Source: Phyllobacterium phragmitis (lineage in GTDB: Bacteria; Pseudomonadota; Alphaproteobacteria; Rhizobiales; Rhizobiaceae). Taken from it: a DNA stretch of 64,000 bases. The stretch is from assembly GCF_002980495.1 (NCBI RefSeq), contig NZ_PVBR01000006.1, forward strand, positions 1 to 64,000, in the 5' to 3' direction. Below the pieces are notes generated by a model. It saw nothing but the letters and a program-made list of their open reading frames with translations, did no database searches and had not been told where the DNA came from. Shown here one piece after another: positions 16,764 to 25,264 of the stretch (within the stretch, counting starts at the first letter, position 1; each line of letters opens with the position of its first letter). The translations under genes and the position numbers were made by a program.

Positions 16764-18132
16764 AATAATCCTCCGCTCTTCTGGGGGAGGTCCGTTGAAT
16801 AACGCCCTCGTCAATCTCTTCATTACGGGTGCGGACGTTGAGGATTGACATCACGTCGAAAAAACTTGGGAAGCCGGCGTCCATGTATTCCGCGCCTGTA
16901 ATTCGCGTGATCTCCTTCGCGCTTAAGGAGGCAGCGAAAAGCCCCCCAAGAACCCGGTGATCCCGAAAGCTATCGAGGGTTACCCCTCCCGTCGGTTCGC
17001 TTTTCCCCAGGGCGATGAGACCTTCCATCGTTCCTTCATGGTTGAATTTTGGACGGACATTGCAGCCAAGGCGACGAAGTTCTTCGACCATCACGAGAAG
17101 GCGCTGGCATTTGTGATGATTGACGTGCCCGGCTCCTCTGATGGTTACATCAGCGGCCGACAAACAGGCCGCTGCGCACAGGGATGGAACCACCGTCGGG
17201 ATATTCTTAGCGTCGATCTCGATTTCGTGCTCAGCCGGATTGGTATGCCTAATATGAAGGCGATGCGCGCGTTCGTCATAATCAGAGACAGCGCCCAGTT
17301 TGGCGAACGCTTCAAAAAACTGCGTTTCACTGCTCATTGTGGAACGGCGATAGTGCTCGACGGTCAGCTCTGAGCCAGGGCGGGCTACGACGGCCGCCAT
17401 GAGATACGAGAGAGCCGTGAAGTCGGATGGAATTGTTATCGGTATGTTTTTATACAGGCCGGGATGTACTGAATACGTGTTGCCATCTAGTGCGACGGGA
17501 ATACCCCTTTCCTTCATCATGGACAGGGTGAGGTCGACATACCCTTCTCCTACCAATCCGCCCGATGTGATGATCGACACCCCCTTCGGCGAAAGCGGGG
17601 CGATTAGCAATAGCGCGGTCAGGAATTGCGAGGTTTTTGCCGTGTCAACGATCGTTGCACCGCCGAAGTCTTTCTTCCCGTTGATGAGGATACGGGCGCT
17701 GTTCAAATCGCTCAGATCTTTCCAATTTCCGCCCAGATCGTTGATGAAGGTCAGGTGTTGAAGAACTGGTCGATTTTTGATCGATTTATAACCCTCTATT
17801 GTCGTTTCTCCCGGTACTGCGCTGGCCAAGGCCGCGACAGTTCGGAACATAAAGGCCGACCCGTCGGCCATTAACGCTTTTGCGCTAGGTTTCAGCAATC
17901 CTCCCGTTCCTCGCACCACGAGCCGTTCCGGACCGTCTTCGATGACTTGCAGCCCGAATTGTTTCGCTGCCTCAAACAGCCGCTTTGTTTCGCTGGACCA
18001 CGAGGGGAATAGAATTTCCGTGTCTCCTTCGGACAGAAGTGCAAAAATCAACGCTCTTTGCATATGCGGCTTCGAGGATGGCACTGACGCCAGCCCTTTC
18101 AGTTCCCCAACGGGTAATATTGATACATGCAT
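16750..18132 (-). CDS. EPSP synthase-like protein, copy 2 (degenerate active site)
   Basis: A 460-residue AroA-family protein, first of the biosynthetic operon. Kept: Lys21 in VPSSKPHMQRA, Arg97, Arg121, TSQFLTALLL at 167-176, and DHR at 391-393. Lost: the catalytic Asp, here Thr313 (NIPTVVPSL), and the KE pair, here Lys341-Cys342 (NHHKCQRL). The Lys before the final FP motif is replaced (DAGFPSFF). It therefore keeps exactly the PEP-binding Arg that copy 1 lost, and lacks the acid/base residues copy 1 keeps. The start ATG 18132 has an AGGAG site; its 3' end overlaps copy 1, so translation is coupled. Function unknown; pseudoenzyme or partner subunit are both possible. Confidence 0.8.
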   Translation of the reverse strand: MHVSILPVGELKGLASVPSSKPHMQRALIFALLSEGDTEILFPSWSSETKRLFEAAKQFGLQVIEDGPERLVVRGTGGLLKPSAKALMADGSAFMFRTVAALASAVPGETTIEGYKSIKNRPVLQHLTFINDLGGNWKDLSDLNSARILINGKKDFGGATIVDTAKTSQFLTALLLIAPLSPKGVSIITSGGLVGEGYVDLTLSMMKERGIPVALDGNTYSVHPGLYKNIPITIPSDFTALSYLMAAVVARPGSELTVEHYRRSTMSSETQFFEAFAKLGAVSDYDERAHRLHIRHTNPAEHEIEIDAKNIPTVVPSLCAAACLSAADVTIRGAGHVNHHKCQRLLVMVEELRRLGCNVRPKFNHEGTMEGLIALGKSEPTGGVTLDSFRDHRVLGGLFAASLSAKEITRITGAEYMDAGFPSFFDVMSILNVRTRNEEIDEGVIQRTSPRRAEDYYETA

Positions 18133-18623
18133 CCTGGAGCTCCTCTGACGATGGTAGAAGGTTTGCATCAGTATCTTGAATGTTTTTCGTGCTGGACGAG
18201 AGCACGGGGGGATATGAACTTTCCAGTGAGTGGGTATGGCTGCTGCGTTTCGAATATCTCGTCGTATGCGAAAACTTCCGATAGCTAAACGCACAGCAAC
18301 ATTAAACGGATAAGTTGTATTTGAAATTTCAAATATCTAAACACCTATTAAGAAAAAAAAGCAGTATTAATGGCTGTTGACATAAATCTGTTTTTGGTTG
18401 GATCAGAGGAAGCGAGATGCAATCGATAGCCTGGACCATGAGCTGAAATGTATGTATATTGTTGCTTGGCAGATGGGATGGTTGCCGTCCTCCCCTAGCT
18501 AGAGGTTTGGTGAAGGCTTCTCCTAGCCATCGCCCTCTCCACCCGATTCCGAAAGTGCACGCTTGGTGGTCCGCTCCAAGGTTCGTCGACATGCGCAGTA
18601 GCGATCCCTCATCTGGTCGTGCC
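18133..18623. other. 490-base A+T-rich control region between luxI and the aroA-like genes
   Basis: No gene is supported here. It separates the luxR-luxI pair from the biosynthetic genes, all on the minus strand, so the promoter of the biosynthetic operon should lie inside. The stretch 18300-18400 is very A+T-rich and holds an 18-base perfect palindrome. Confidence 0.6.
18318..18335. promoter_or_regulatory. 18-bp perfect palindrome, candidate LuxR operator
   Basis: TATTTGAAATTTCAAATA is fully symmetric with its centre between 18326 and 18327. It lies 186 bases upstream of the first AroA-like gene. Lux boxes are 18-20 bp palindromes upstream of quorum-controlled promoters, and a luxR-luxI pair adjoins. 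The A+T-rich sequence does not match a named lux-box consensus I know, so the assignment is by position and symmetry. Confidence 0.5.
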
Positions 18624-19289
18624 TCAGGCGGCTTTGCCATAATCCGCCAGAATCGTCGGTATTGGTCGAGCTGACCGATCGTACAGAGGCTCTGACAGGC
18701 GAAGCGCCCCACGCATGGACGATAGCACCTGACTCGAAATTTCGAACGCTCCGCAACAAACAGGGAATCGACCGAAACCATCTGCCCGCCCAAGCTCATG
18801 GACGGTCGCACCGGTTCGCCGGTAAAGCCGCTCAACATGAGGCTCGTAGTTTGAGATCATTGTGTGAATCCCATTGACGAGAGCAAACTCACATAGCGCA
18901 ACGAGGAGCAGACAAAACGCTTGGCGGGGCGAGATATGCGGATAGTCTTCCGCCAGTGCCTTCTCGTCGACGCACATACGGGTTCCTTCCCATATGCCGG
19001 GTGCTGACAGTTCGGCGGCGTCAGGAAATGTCCGTCGGAACACATCGTAGAGAAGGGTCGGCCCGGTGGTCGGCATCAACCTCATGCTTCCATAATGGCG
19101 CTTTCGTTCTGAATCGCACCACACCAGATACACTGGCTGCATATCGTCGTATTGATCGCGTTCGAATTCGCCATCTACCTCAACTTGCCAATGCAAATTG
19201 TCAAAGAATACAGCTTTTCGAGTCCGGAACATCTGAGCGAGCACTTCCGGATAGGCAGCGTATTCATGAGCTTGTATTGAAACAATCAT
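18624..19289 (-). CDS. LuxI-family acyl-homoserine-lactone synthase
   Basis: A 221-residue autoinducer synthase that makes acyl-homoserine lactone from S-adenosylmethionine and an acyl-carrier donor. The invariant residues are present: Arg24, Phe28 and Trp34 (RTRKAVFFDNLHWQV), Asp45 and Asp48 (ERDQYDDMQ), Arg70 (GSMRLMPTTGPTLL), Glu101 and Arg104 (WEGTRMCV). ATG 19289 follows an AAAGGAG site. It lies 68 bases after luxR on the same strand, so the two are probably co-transcribed. Acyl chain length cannot be read from the sequence. Confidence 0.94.
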   Translation of the reverse strand: MIVSIQAHEYAAYPEVLAQMFRTRKAVFFDNLHWQVEVDGEFERDQYDDMQPVYLVWCDSERKRHYGSMRLMPTTGPTLLYDVFRRTFPDAAELSAPGIWEGTRMCVDEKALAEDYPHISPRQAFCLLLVALCEFALVNGIHTMISNYEPHVERLYRRTGATVHELGRADGFGRFPVCCGAFEISSQVLSSMRGALRLSEPLYDRSARPIPTILADYGKAA

Positions 19290-19357
19290 CTTCGCGCTCC
19301 TTTATTCTGGCAGCGCGAAAACAATGCTCCGGGCAAAGATCGGCGGGTAGTCCCCCC

Positions 19358-20113
19358 TCAAGGGCCCTTGTTCGGGGGGGATTGCCTTGGCCAAGGCGTT
19401 ATGATCCCAAGATGAATCGCTCGTGTGGCCGCTGCCGAGCGTGTCGCACAGCCCAGTTTCAGCCTGGCCGATTTGAGGTAGTCGCGAACTGTATGGTCGG
19501 ACAGATTCAGGATCAGCGCAATGTCCTTCAAATCCTTGCCCAGAGCTGTCCAATGGAGGCACTCGACCTCCCGACGACTAAGAGCAGGCACAGGATCGGC
19601 TTCGCCATGGAGCTCATAGATCGCCTTGCCGTGCACGATCTGCGCGAGCGATGCCCATTCCTGCTTGTGCAATTCTACGAGAGCCTTCCATAGATCTGCC
19701 GGCAAAACGGAATTGACGGAAAACAAACCGCGCCGCCGAACCTTATCCACCACAGGAATCGAATAGCCTTGTCCTCCGACACCATGCGCCGACGCATCGG
19801 CAAGGAAGTTGGCTGCATCCGAATCCAGGGCTACTTCATGCCAATGGAACGGGAGCCGTCGGGCAAAGCCATCCCGGACAATCGGATCGACTTCGACATA
19901 TCCCCTCAAGAGATAACGAGCGATCCATGACTCCGGGTACGTGGTTCGCACGAACGGCGCGTCAACCTTCCCAGCCACCGTCCGCGCCAGCTGGTAGGTG
20001 ACAAAGGAGATACCTTCATAATGCCCCTGAAAGGCCCAAAGCGCGTCCTGGACACCAGGCGCTTCCGCGATCCGATCAATTGATACAAAGCGGCTGTCGT
20101 TGGGCTGCTCCAT
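19358..20113 (-). CDS. LuxR-family quorum-sensing regulator
   Basis: A 251-residue LuxR regulator. The N-terminal autoinducer-binding domain (residues about 20-170) has the conserved YPESWIARYLLRGY, VEVDPIV (Asp-Pro) and PFHWHE (Trp) positions that line the lactone pocket. The C-terminal HTH (LSRREVECLHWTALGKDLKD, LNLSDHTVRDYLKSARLKLG) has the expected Glu, Leu and Gly. ATG 20113 (MEQPNDSRF) is preferred over a longer frame. It is the cognate partner of the downstream luxI and probably activates the aroA-asnB-ectC genes; control of plasmid transfer, as by TraR in Ti plasmids, is an alternative. Confidence 0.92.
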   Translation of the reverse strand: MEQPNDSRFVSIDRIAEAPGVQDALWAFQGHYEGISFVTYQLARTVAGKVDAPFVRTTYPESWIARYLLRGYVEVDPIVRDGFARRLPFHWHEVALDSDAANFLADASAHGVGGQGYSIPVVDKVRRRGLFSVNSVLPADLWKALVELHKQEWASLAQIVHGKAIYELHGEADPVPALSRREVECLHWTALGKDLKDIALILNLSDHTVRDYLKSARLKLGCATRSAAATRAIHLGIITPWPRQSPPNKGP

Positions 20114-20434
20114 TCGCCCGCCAACGACACGCCGCCCGCGTGCGTCGATATCCAAACCCCTTTCCCCCATCTCGGGCCGTTAACTTGCTCTCGGCCCGGG
20201 CTATCCAATCTCCATGCAATTGGCTCGTTCGGAATGGTATCGCGCAAGACGACTTGCGACCCGTTGAAGGGGCAAATCTAAAGTTGCAGCCCGTCAGTCG
20301 TTTGGCAGTACATTCGCCTGATCAGTGAACCGGCGATATTTCCCAAACATAATACTGGTTTGCTTCGTCCATATGACCCATCGTAAGCGTACTATATCAG
20401 TGCTCGCGGGACAGCGCAGCGGCTAAGAGGCGAA
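20114..20434. promoter_or_regulatory. luxR upstream region with a 16-bp palindrome
   Basis: This 321-base gap holds no gene. CGCAAG (20243-20248) and CTTGCG (20253-20258) form an inverted repeat with a 4-base centre, 130 bases before luxR, of a size suitable for a LuxR-type site. A second weaker repeat, CGGGCCG/CGGCCCG, lies at about 20173-20199. Both are candidates only. Confidence 0.35.
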
Positions 20435-21667
20435 TTACGCGTATCCTGCCTGGTTTGTGCTCGATACTTTCGGTCCATCACACAGAGAAGGGATAGCTGC
20501 GGCCACATTTGTCGCACTATGCATGGGCGACTCGAAGCTTACTGAGCGGTTTCTTCCCCAGGACTTCGCCGCATAAAGGCGTGCATCGGCACGGCCAATC
20601 ATCGTGCGAAGCGAGTCACCTTGCTTTCTCGCAGCGACACCCAGACTTGCGGTCACGTTGATGTGCATGAAGCCAACCTCCACCGAAATTTCAGCAATAG
20701 AGATCCGTAGACGCTCAGCAAACTTCAGCACCTCCCCCTCGTCGCAATCGACAAGCAATACGGCGAACTCCTCCCCACCTATACGCCCGATCGCGTTGCG
20801 GCCATAGGTCGCGCCGCGAAGCACTGCTCCGACGCGTCCGAGAACCTCGTCCCCGACACCATGGCCATATCGGTCATTGATCTGCTTGAAATGGTCGAGA
20901 TCGAACAGCACTAGGCCGGTCACGACTTCCCGCGAGAATACCGTTGCGGCGTAGGTGTCGAACCCGCGTCTGTTAAACACGCCGGTCAGTAGGTCGAAGT
21001 CGCGCTCATAGCGCAGCGTTTCAATGATCTCGATGACCGTCGCTGCCAAGATGGTTGCGGCAAGGCTGATCCCAATGATGACAATTGCAATATGGACGAC
21101 CTCGTGAAGACTTCTATGGCCGTGTGCCGACTGGACTTGGAGTAGATCGCCTGTGCTCAAGGCAGCGTTCAGGAAGAAGGCGAAACAAAAGAGCGCCAGC
21201 AGGCAGAATAGGAGTCCTTCAACGAAACGTGATCGCGGTGCGGCTCGAACCTGCCACCATGTTGCTGACAATGCTGCGCTGTAGGCAGCGCTTTGAACGA
21301 AATTACGGAAGGTCGGCTCCTCGACCGCATAGATGGAGTACCAGATCAACAATAAAACGATGACGACGAAGCCAGGTGCAGCAATCGGATGGACACTCCT
21401 CGAGCTCCGCCGCAAGATACCTTCACAGAGCAGGGCCACGCCAAGGGTATAGAGCCCGCTGCGCACGAGGACAGCGGCTTTTCCATGGTCAGAACTTCCT
21501 AGCCAAATTGCTTCACCGAGCAAAACTGCAACGCACATCGCAGCGAAAACCAGGAGAGCCTGTCGACTACGATCGAGGCACCAGATCCCGATATAGGCAG
21601 AAGCCAACGCAACTAGAAACCCTGACCCAGCCATGGACATAATAACAGTATTTGCCGACTCTTCCAT
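20435..21667 (-). CDS. membrane-anchored diguanylate cyclase (GGDEF)
   Basis: A 410-residue protein: six to seven hydrophobic segments (residues about 10-220), then a GGDEF domain (about 228-385) starting at DLLTGVFNRRGFD. The active-site loop is GGEEF and FDLDHFKQINDRYGHGVGDE is intact, so it should make cyclic-di-GMP from GTP. The inhibitory RxxD site, normally just before the GGEEF hairpin, reads YGRN, so product inhibition is probably absent. The N-terminal membrane part may sense an unknown signal. It is monocistronic and upstream of the quorum-sensing genes on the same strand, with 321 bases between. Confidence 0.92.
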   Translation of the reverse strand: MEESANTVIMSMAGSGFLVALASAYIGIWCLDRSRQALLVFAAMCVAVLLGEAIWLGSSDHGKAAVLVRSGLYTLGVALLCEGILRRSSRSVHPIAAPGFVVIVLLLIWYSIYAVEEPTFRNFVQSAAYSAALSATWWQVRAAPRSRFVEGLLFCLLALFCFAFFLNAALSTGDLLQVQSAHGHRSLHEVVHIAIVIIGISLAATILAATVIEIIETLRYERDFDLLTGVFNRRGFDTYAATVFSREVVTGLVLFDLDHFKQINDRYGHGVGDEVLGRVGAVLRGATYGRNAIGRIGGEEFAVLLVDCDEGEVLKFAERLRISIAEISVEVGFMHINVTASLGVAARKQGDSLRTMIGRADARLYAAKSWGRNRSVSFESPMHSATNVAAAIPSLCDGPKVSSTNQAGYA

Positions 21668-21904
21668 CGCCCCCGTAACCCAAAAACAGCCTGACAGGAG
21701 GGCGGTATCCGACGCTCCCAGACGTGGTCAGCCTGAGGGTTTTGGCGACAAGAAGTGATGAACGAAACGGCTCAAAATCTAACTGATAATTGCTCTCGTC
21801 GACGCGGATACTCAAATTGTCAAGGAAAACAAAGGTAAAGAATAAATATATTTCAATATATATTTGACGTCTGCTCATATCGTCACCTCGCTCGGGGTTC
21901 GGTC

Positions 21905-22386
21905 CGGCGCCATGGGCTCTGATGCCACGCTCTCTGCCGGCGCTGCATTGGCCGCGGCGCGAGCCGTCTGACCCCCTTTCGACCCAACCCGAGTTCCCTG
22001 GCCACTTTCCGCCGCTGTTCAGAATACGATGGCGCCACCAACGGATAATCGTCCGCAGTCGAAATTCTTCCGGTGTCAGTCCGCGCGTCGACAGATGCCG
22101 CTTGAGCGTTTTGTATGGCTTCCGTCGATCATGCTCAGGATATGATCCTTAGACGCTAAGCTCTCCTTGGCCGATACGGCCGGGATATGTTCGGGATCCC
22201 GCTCAGGCTGGGTTTCGCCGTCGATAGCAACATTTTTTTGTTGTCCTCTGCAAGTGTGGCACGCGTCGTCCGGATAAGCTCGGCCAGCCCATTGGAGGGG
22301 ACCGCATTATTCGTGACGTAAGCGCTCAAGAGCTGCACGGTCAGGGTTGTGCGACACAACCGGCTTTGAATTGTGACAGATGTCAA
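21905..22386 (-). pseudogene. MucR/Ros regulator, decayed copy
   Basis: Minus-strand pieces in different frames make up a second MucR: LSAYVTNNAVPSNGLAELI (22386 to about 22200), KDHILSMIDG followed by KPYKTLKRHLSTRGLTPEEF (about 22150 to 22050), and DYPLVAPSYSEQRRKVAREL with GLGRK (about 22030 to 21970). At least two frameshifts and a stop break it. It lies just downstream of the intact mucR at 22420, so a tandem duplication or two successive acquisitions are both possible. Confidence 0.75.
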
Positions 22387-22419
22387 CGTTCGACTCTCGA
22401 ACGCGTCGCCGTGCGCCGC

Positions 22420-22887
22420 TCAACTGAACTTCAGTTTTATAGTTGGTCGTTTCGGAGCAGGCGTCGGTTGCCCGGCCGGCGGTCTTCGACCGAGGCCAGC
22501 GCTCTTTGCCAGAGCTGACCGTGTTGCGGAATAGTTCGGAGCCATCGGATAGTCGGCCGGCAGATTCCATTTCTGCCGATATTGGTCCGGCGTCAGGTTG
22601 TAATGCGTGGCGAGGTGGCGCTTCAGCGATTTGAATTGCTTGCCGTCTTCCAGGCAGATCAGGAAACCCGGTGTTATGGATTTGCGAACCGACACCGCCG
22701 GAACGGGCTTTTCTTCCGGTTGTTCGGCTTTGGCGCCTGCGGCGAGATTGGCGATCGCCGCATGCGTATCGGCAACGAGGCTCGGCAGCTCACTCGGGGG
22801 TACGGGATTGTTGCTGACATAGGCGGAAACGATTTCTGCTGTCAGCTCGACCAGGTTGGCTGCGGCCTGTGTATTCTCTTCGGTCAT
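22420..22887 (-). CDS. MucR/Ros-family zinc-finger regulator
   Basis: A 155-residue MucR/Ros regulator. The N-terminal helices include LVELTAEIVSAYVSNNPV. The core has the family wording SITPGFLICLEDGKQFKSLK followed by RHLATHY, carrying the Cys/His ligands of the prokaryotic zinc finger, and YRQKWNLPADYPMAPNYS. ATG 22887 (MTEENTQAA) is preferred. In Rhizobiales these proteins repress exopolysaccharide, virulence and conjugation genes by binding A+T-rich DNA. A copy at the border of a plasmid backbone may silence element genes. A decayed second copy lies immediately downstream. Confidence 0.93.
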   Translation of the reverse strand: MTEENTQAAANLVELTAEIVSAYVSNNPVPPSELPSLVADTHAAIANLAAGAKAEQPEEKPVPAVSVRKSITPGFLICLEDGKQFKSLKRHLATHYNLTPDQYRQKWNLPADYPMAPNYSATRSALAKSAGLGRRPPAGQPTPAPKRPTIKLKFS

Positions 22888-23250
22888 GGCCTTGCCCGTA
22901 TGGGGTTTTTCGTAGGGACGCCACTGTCGCGGCGGCATCGTCGGTACAGGAAGAATGTGTGTTCGCATAGACCTTGATGATGCGGCCTCACGTCAACCGC
23001 AAGTGTTGCAGGCATGAACCACGAGGCTTCGTGCTGGATCATCTGGCTCAGGTGCAGAGCCCATTCCCCGCTCTTATCGGCTTAATTCCCTAGTTCCAGC
23101 CCAGACCTTTCGATCAACCCGCTTCGGGGTCGGACTACGCAAGCGTGCCGTCGCTCATGGCTTCGCCATCGCGATGATCGCGGTCCCGGCTGGACCCGAC
23201 GGGCGCCTGTCGAGCGGGGAATGGTCCCCGCGACCACGGGAGCCACAACG
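22888..23250. other. gap between mucR and the backbone genes
   Basis: There is no gene in these 363 bases. The first part is the divergent mucR promoter region; from about 23145 the sequence becomes GC-rich with short hairpins (for example around TGGCTTCGCCA), like the leaders of the following backbone genes. Confidence 0.4.
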
Positions 23251-23439
23251 ATGACGCAAGAACTCAGCCTCGCTCAGAACCATGCCTGGAACCTCGCTCG
23301 CACCCTGATGACGCCAGTCATCCTCTTCAAGGTCGATGAAAACGCATACGGCGTTCTTCCCGCCGACGACCTCGATGATGACGAGGTAGACGCCCTCTAT
23401 CTCTATGATCCCTACACAGGCGGCCAGCCGGTTCATTGA
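23251..23439 (+). CDS. small conserved plasmid protein, unknown function
   Basis: A 62-residue acidic protein beginning MTQELSLAQNHAWNLA. It has no recognisable domain or membrane segment. Its composition (cluster DDLDDDEVDA) and its place as the first gene of the cryptic backbone suggest an element-encoded protein. The ATG at 23251 is favoured over one ten codons upstream because the sequence between is leader-like. Function cannot be assigned. Confidence 0.55.
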   Translation: MTQELSLAQNHAWNLARTLMTPVILFKVDENAYGVLPADDLDDDEVDALYLYDPYTGGQPVH

Positions 23440-23651
23440 ACCGGCCTTGCCGCTCGCGTGCCGCTTGCGATCGGCAGACCGCAAGGGAGGCTGCGCCGCG
23501 GCTGGCTGTTCCCCGAGTTCCTCGATTCCGCCGATTGCCAGCCGCGCCCTTGCGCCCTTTGCTCTTCGCGGCGGTCGCTGAGTGTTCCGGGAATTGTGTG
23601 AAAGAGATAGACTTGGAGAAAGGCCGGCAGAAAGCCGACCGGGAGAGAAGA

Positions 23652-24551
23652 ATGGAAAAGGCGGATATAGAAGAATTGCGCGGCCGGGTTGGCTGTGGCG
23701 CCGTGCTGGAGACAGACGGCTTCGCAATCGATCTCAAGGAAAGCACGCGTAAGGCGGTCAAGTACCGACGTGGCGACGACATCATCATCGTGATTCACGA
23801 CGACAAGGGATGGTTCGATCCGCTGTCCGACGCCAAGGGCGACGTCTATTCGCTGGTCCAGCATCTGGACGGCTGCGATTTCCTGGAAGCCTTCGTGCAG
23901 GTTGCCTCGCTTGTAGGATTCGTACCGAGCGAGCCCGAATGGAAACGGCAATCCCGCGAGACTGAGCCCGATCAGTCGGTCCCGGAACGATGGGCGGCCC
24001 GCCGCAAGCCATGGCGCGGATCGGCGACTTGGCGCTATTTGCGCGATGAACGGCATATTCCCGAGCAAACCATCCGTGCCGCTATTGTCCAGAACGTTCT
24101 GAGAGAGGGACCGCGCGGCAGCATGTGGGCAGCCCATATCGATGTGGCCGGCATCGTCACCGGCTGGGAGGAGAGGGGACCCGAGTGGCGCGGCTTTGCG
24201 ACAGGAGGCAGCAAGGTTCTTTTTCGTTTTGGACACGAGGGTGCTGGTCGCATTTGCGTTACCGAAGCGGCGATCGACGCCATGAGCCTGGCCGCGATCG
24301 AGAACATGCGGCGCGATACGCTCTACGTCAGTACCGGCGGCGGTTGGTCGCCGGCAACCGATGCCGCCATTCGCCTGCTGTGCGAACGGCCGGACGCCCG
24401 CCTCGTCGCGGCCACGGACGCTAACCCGCAGGGTGAGGCATTCGTGTCGCGGCTGCGTGAGCTCGCCGGTGAACTCGCCTGTGACTTCGAGCGATTGAAG
24501 CCGGCGGCCGACGATTGGAATGCGATGCTTCAGGTCGCAGCGACCGTTTGA
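23652..24551 (+). CDS. DUF3991/TOPRIM-domain protein (primase-like)
   Basis: A 299-residue protein. The N-terminal DUF3991-like part (residues about 1-90: KYRRGDDIIIVIHDDKGWFD, SLVQHLDGCDFLEAF) precedes a C-terminal TOPRIM domain (residues about 190-290) with the acid in CVTEAAIDAMSLAA and the D-x-N type LVAATDANPQGEAF. Relatives are common on rhizobial and other alphaproteobacterial plasmids and resemble stand-alone primase/topoisomerase catalytic modules without the helicase part. ATG 23652 follows GGGAGAGAAGA and begins the conserved region. It probably acts on element DNA during replication or transfer; this is inferred. Confidence 0.75.
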   Translation: MEKADIEELRGRVGCGAVLETDGFAIDLKESTRKAVKYRRGDDIIIVIHDDKGWFDPLSDAKGDVYSLVQHLDGCDFLEAFVQVASLVGFVPSEPEWKRQSRETEPDQSVPERWAARRKPWRGSATWRYLRDERHIPEQTIRAAIVQNVLREGPRGSMWAAHIDVAGIVTGWEERGPEWRGFATGGSKVLFRFGHEGAGRICVTEAAIDAMSLAAIENMRRDTLYVSTGGGWSPATDAAIRLLCERPDARLVAATDANPQGEAFVSRLRELAGELACDFERLKPAADDWNAMLQVAATV

Positions 24552-24566
24552 AGGCTTGATGGCCTT

Positions 24567-25172
24567 TCATTGATCCGCGCGTTTCGGGCCCGCCAACGTC
24601 AACTTGGAATCGACCATGTCGATACGCAAGGGCGCGCTGAGCCGGCGCTCGGCCAGGGTCCTCACCGCCTCAATGTCTATGCCCTCTGCCTCAGGGGCAT
24701 AAATATCGAGTGCGATCTCGCCGGTTCGTTCGTCGGCATAAGTTCCCTGCAGGCCGGGGAACACGTTCCTTAACCAGGGCAGATTATCGGCGTGGAGCTT
24801 TTGCAGCTCTTCTCGCGTATGGGTCTGATTGGTGATGAACTCGACCGTCAGCGGTTCTCCGCAAACCGATAACCTCTAGTTCTCGACAGGTTCGTCGCCA
24901 GTCAACCGCAGGACCAGCCTGCTTTCGATGCCTTCCTGCTGATCCCAGAACAGACCGGCAAGCCGGGAACCATAGGTTTCGCGCAACTCCCTGGCGAGGG
25001 AGTCGCCCCCGTATTGTACGCGCAGCAGCTTGGCCTTTTCCGGTGTATCGGCATCGTGGACGGGTGTGGAGCAATCAAGAAGTGGGTCCACCCTGTCGGG
25101 GGATTCCGGCTCGGCCGCCATTGCTGTGACCGCGCCGAGCAAGAGGAGTGCGATGGCGAGACTGTGTTTCAT
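24567..25172 (-). pseudogene. secreted plasmid protein split by an in-frame TAG
   Basis: One minus-strand frame runs from ATG 25172 to 24567 with a single TAG at 24876-24878. The N-terminal part has a signal peptide (MKHSLAIALLLLGAVTAMAA) and ends GDEPVEN-stop. The same frame continues without break through RLSVCGEPLTVEFITNQTH, LQKLHADNLPWLRNVFPG and GTYADERTGEIALDIYAPE to the true stop. Full length would be about 200 residues, exported to the periplasm. The continuity and protein-like composition after the TAG point to a recent nonsense mutation (or readthrough). No domain is recognised. It is convergent with the TOPRIM gene. Confidence 0.7.
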
Positions 25173-25264
25173 GCGTGCATGACAGCCCGAAGGTACGGCC
25201 AAATTGGGGAAGGGAAGAAAAGGAGAAGAAAATGAAATCCGGCTGCCGCATGCCCGCCTGTCGC

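Noticed and set aside
15435-18132. Shikimate-pathway aroA duplication
   Set aside because: Both copies have lost key active-site residues and lie in a quorum-linked cluster, so a housekeeping EPSP synthase role is unlikely.
18329-18838. A 169-codon minus-strand frame between luxI and the AroA-like genes
   Set aside because: More than half overlaps luxI in another frame; the rest crosses the A+T-rich control region with no start signal or family.
23436-23651. N-terminal extension of the TOPRIM protein by 72 codons
   Set aside because: The extension is Arg/Pro-rich leader DNA; a ribosome site and the conserved region both begin at 23652.
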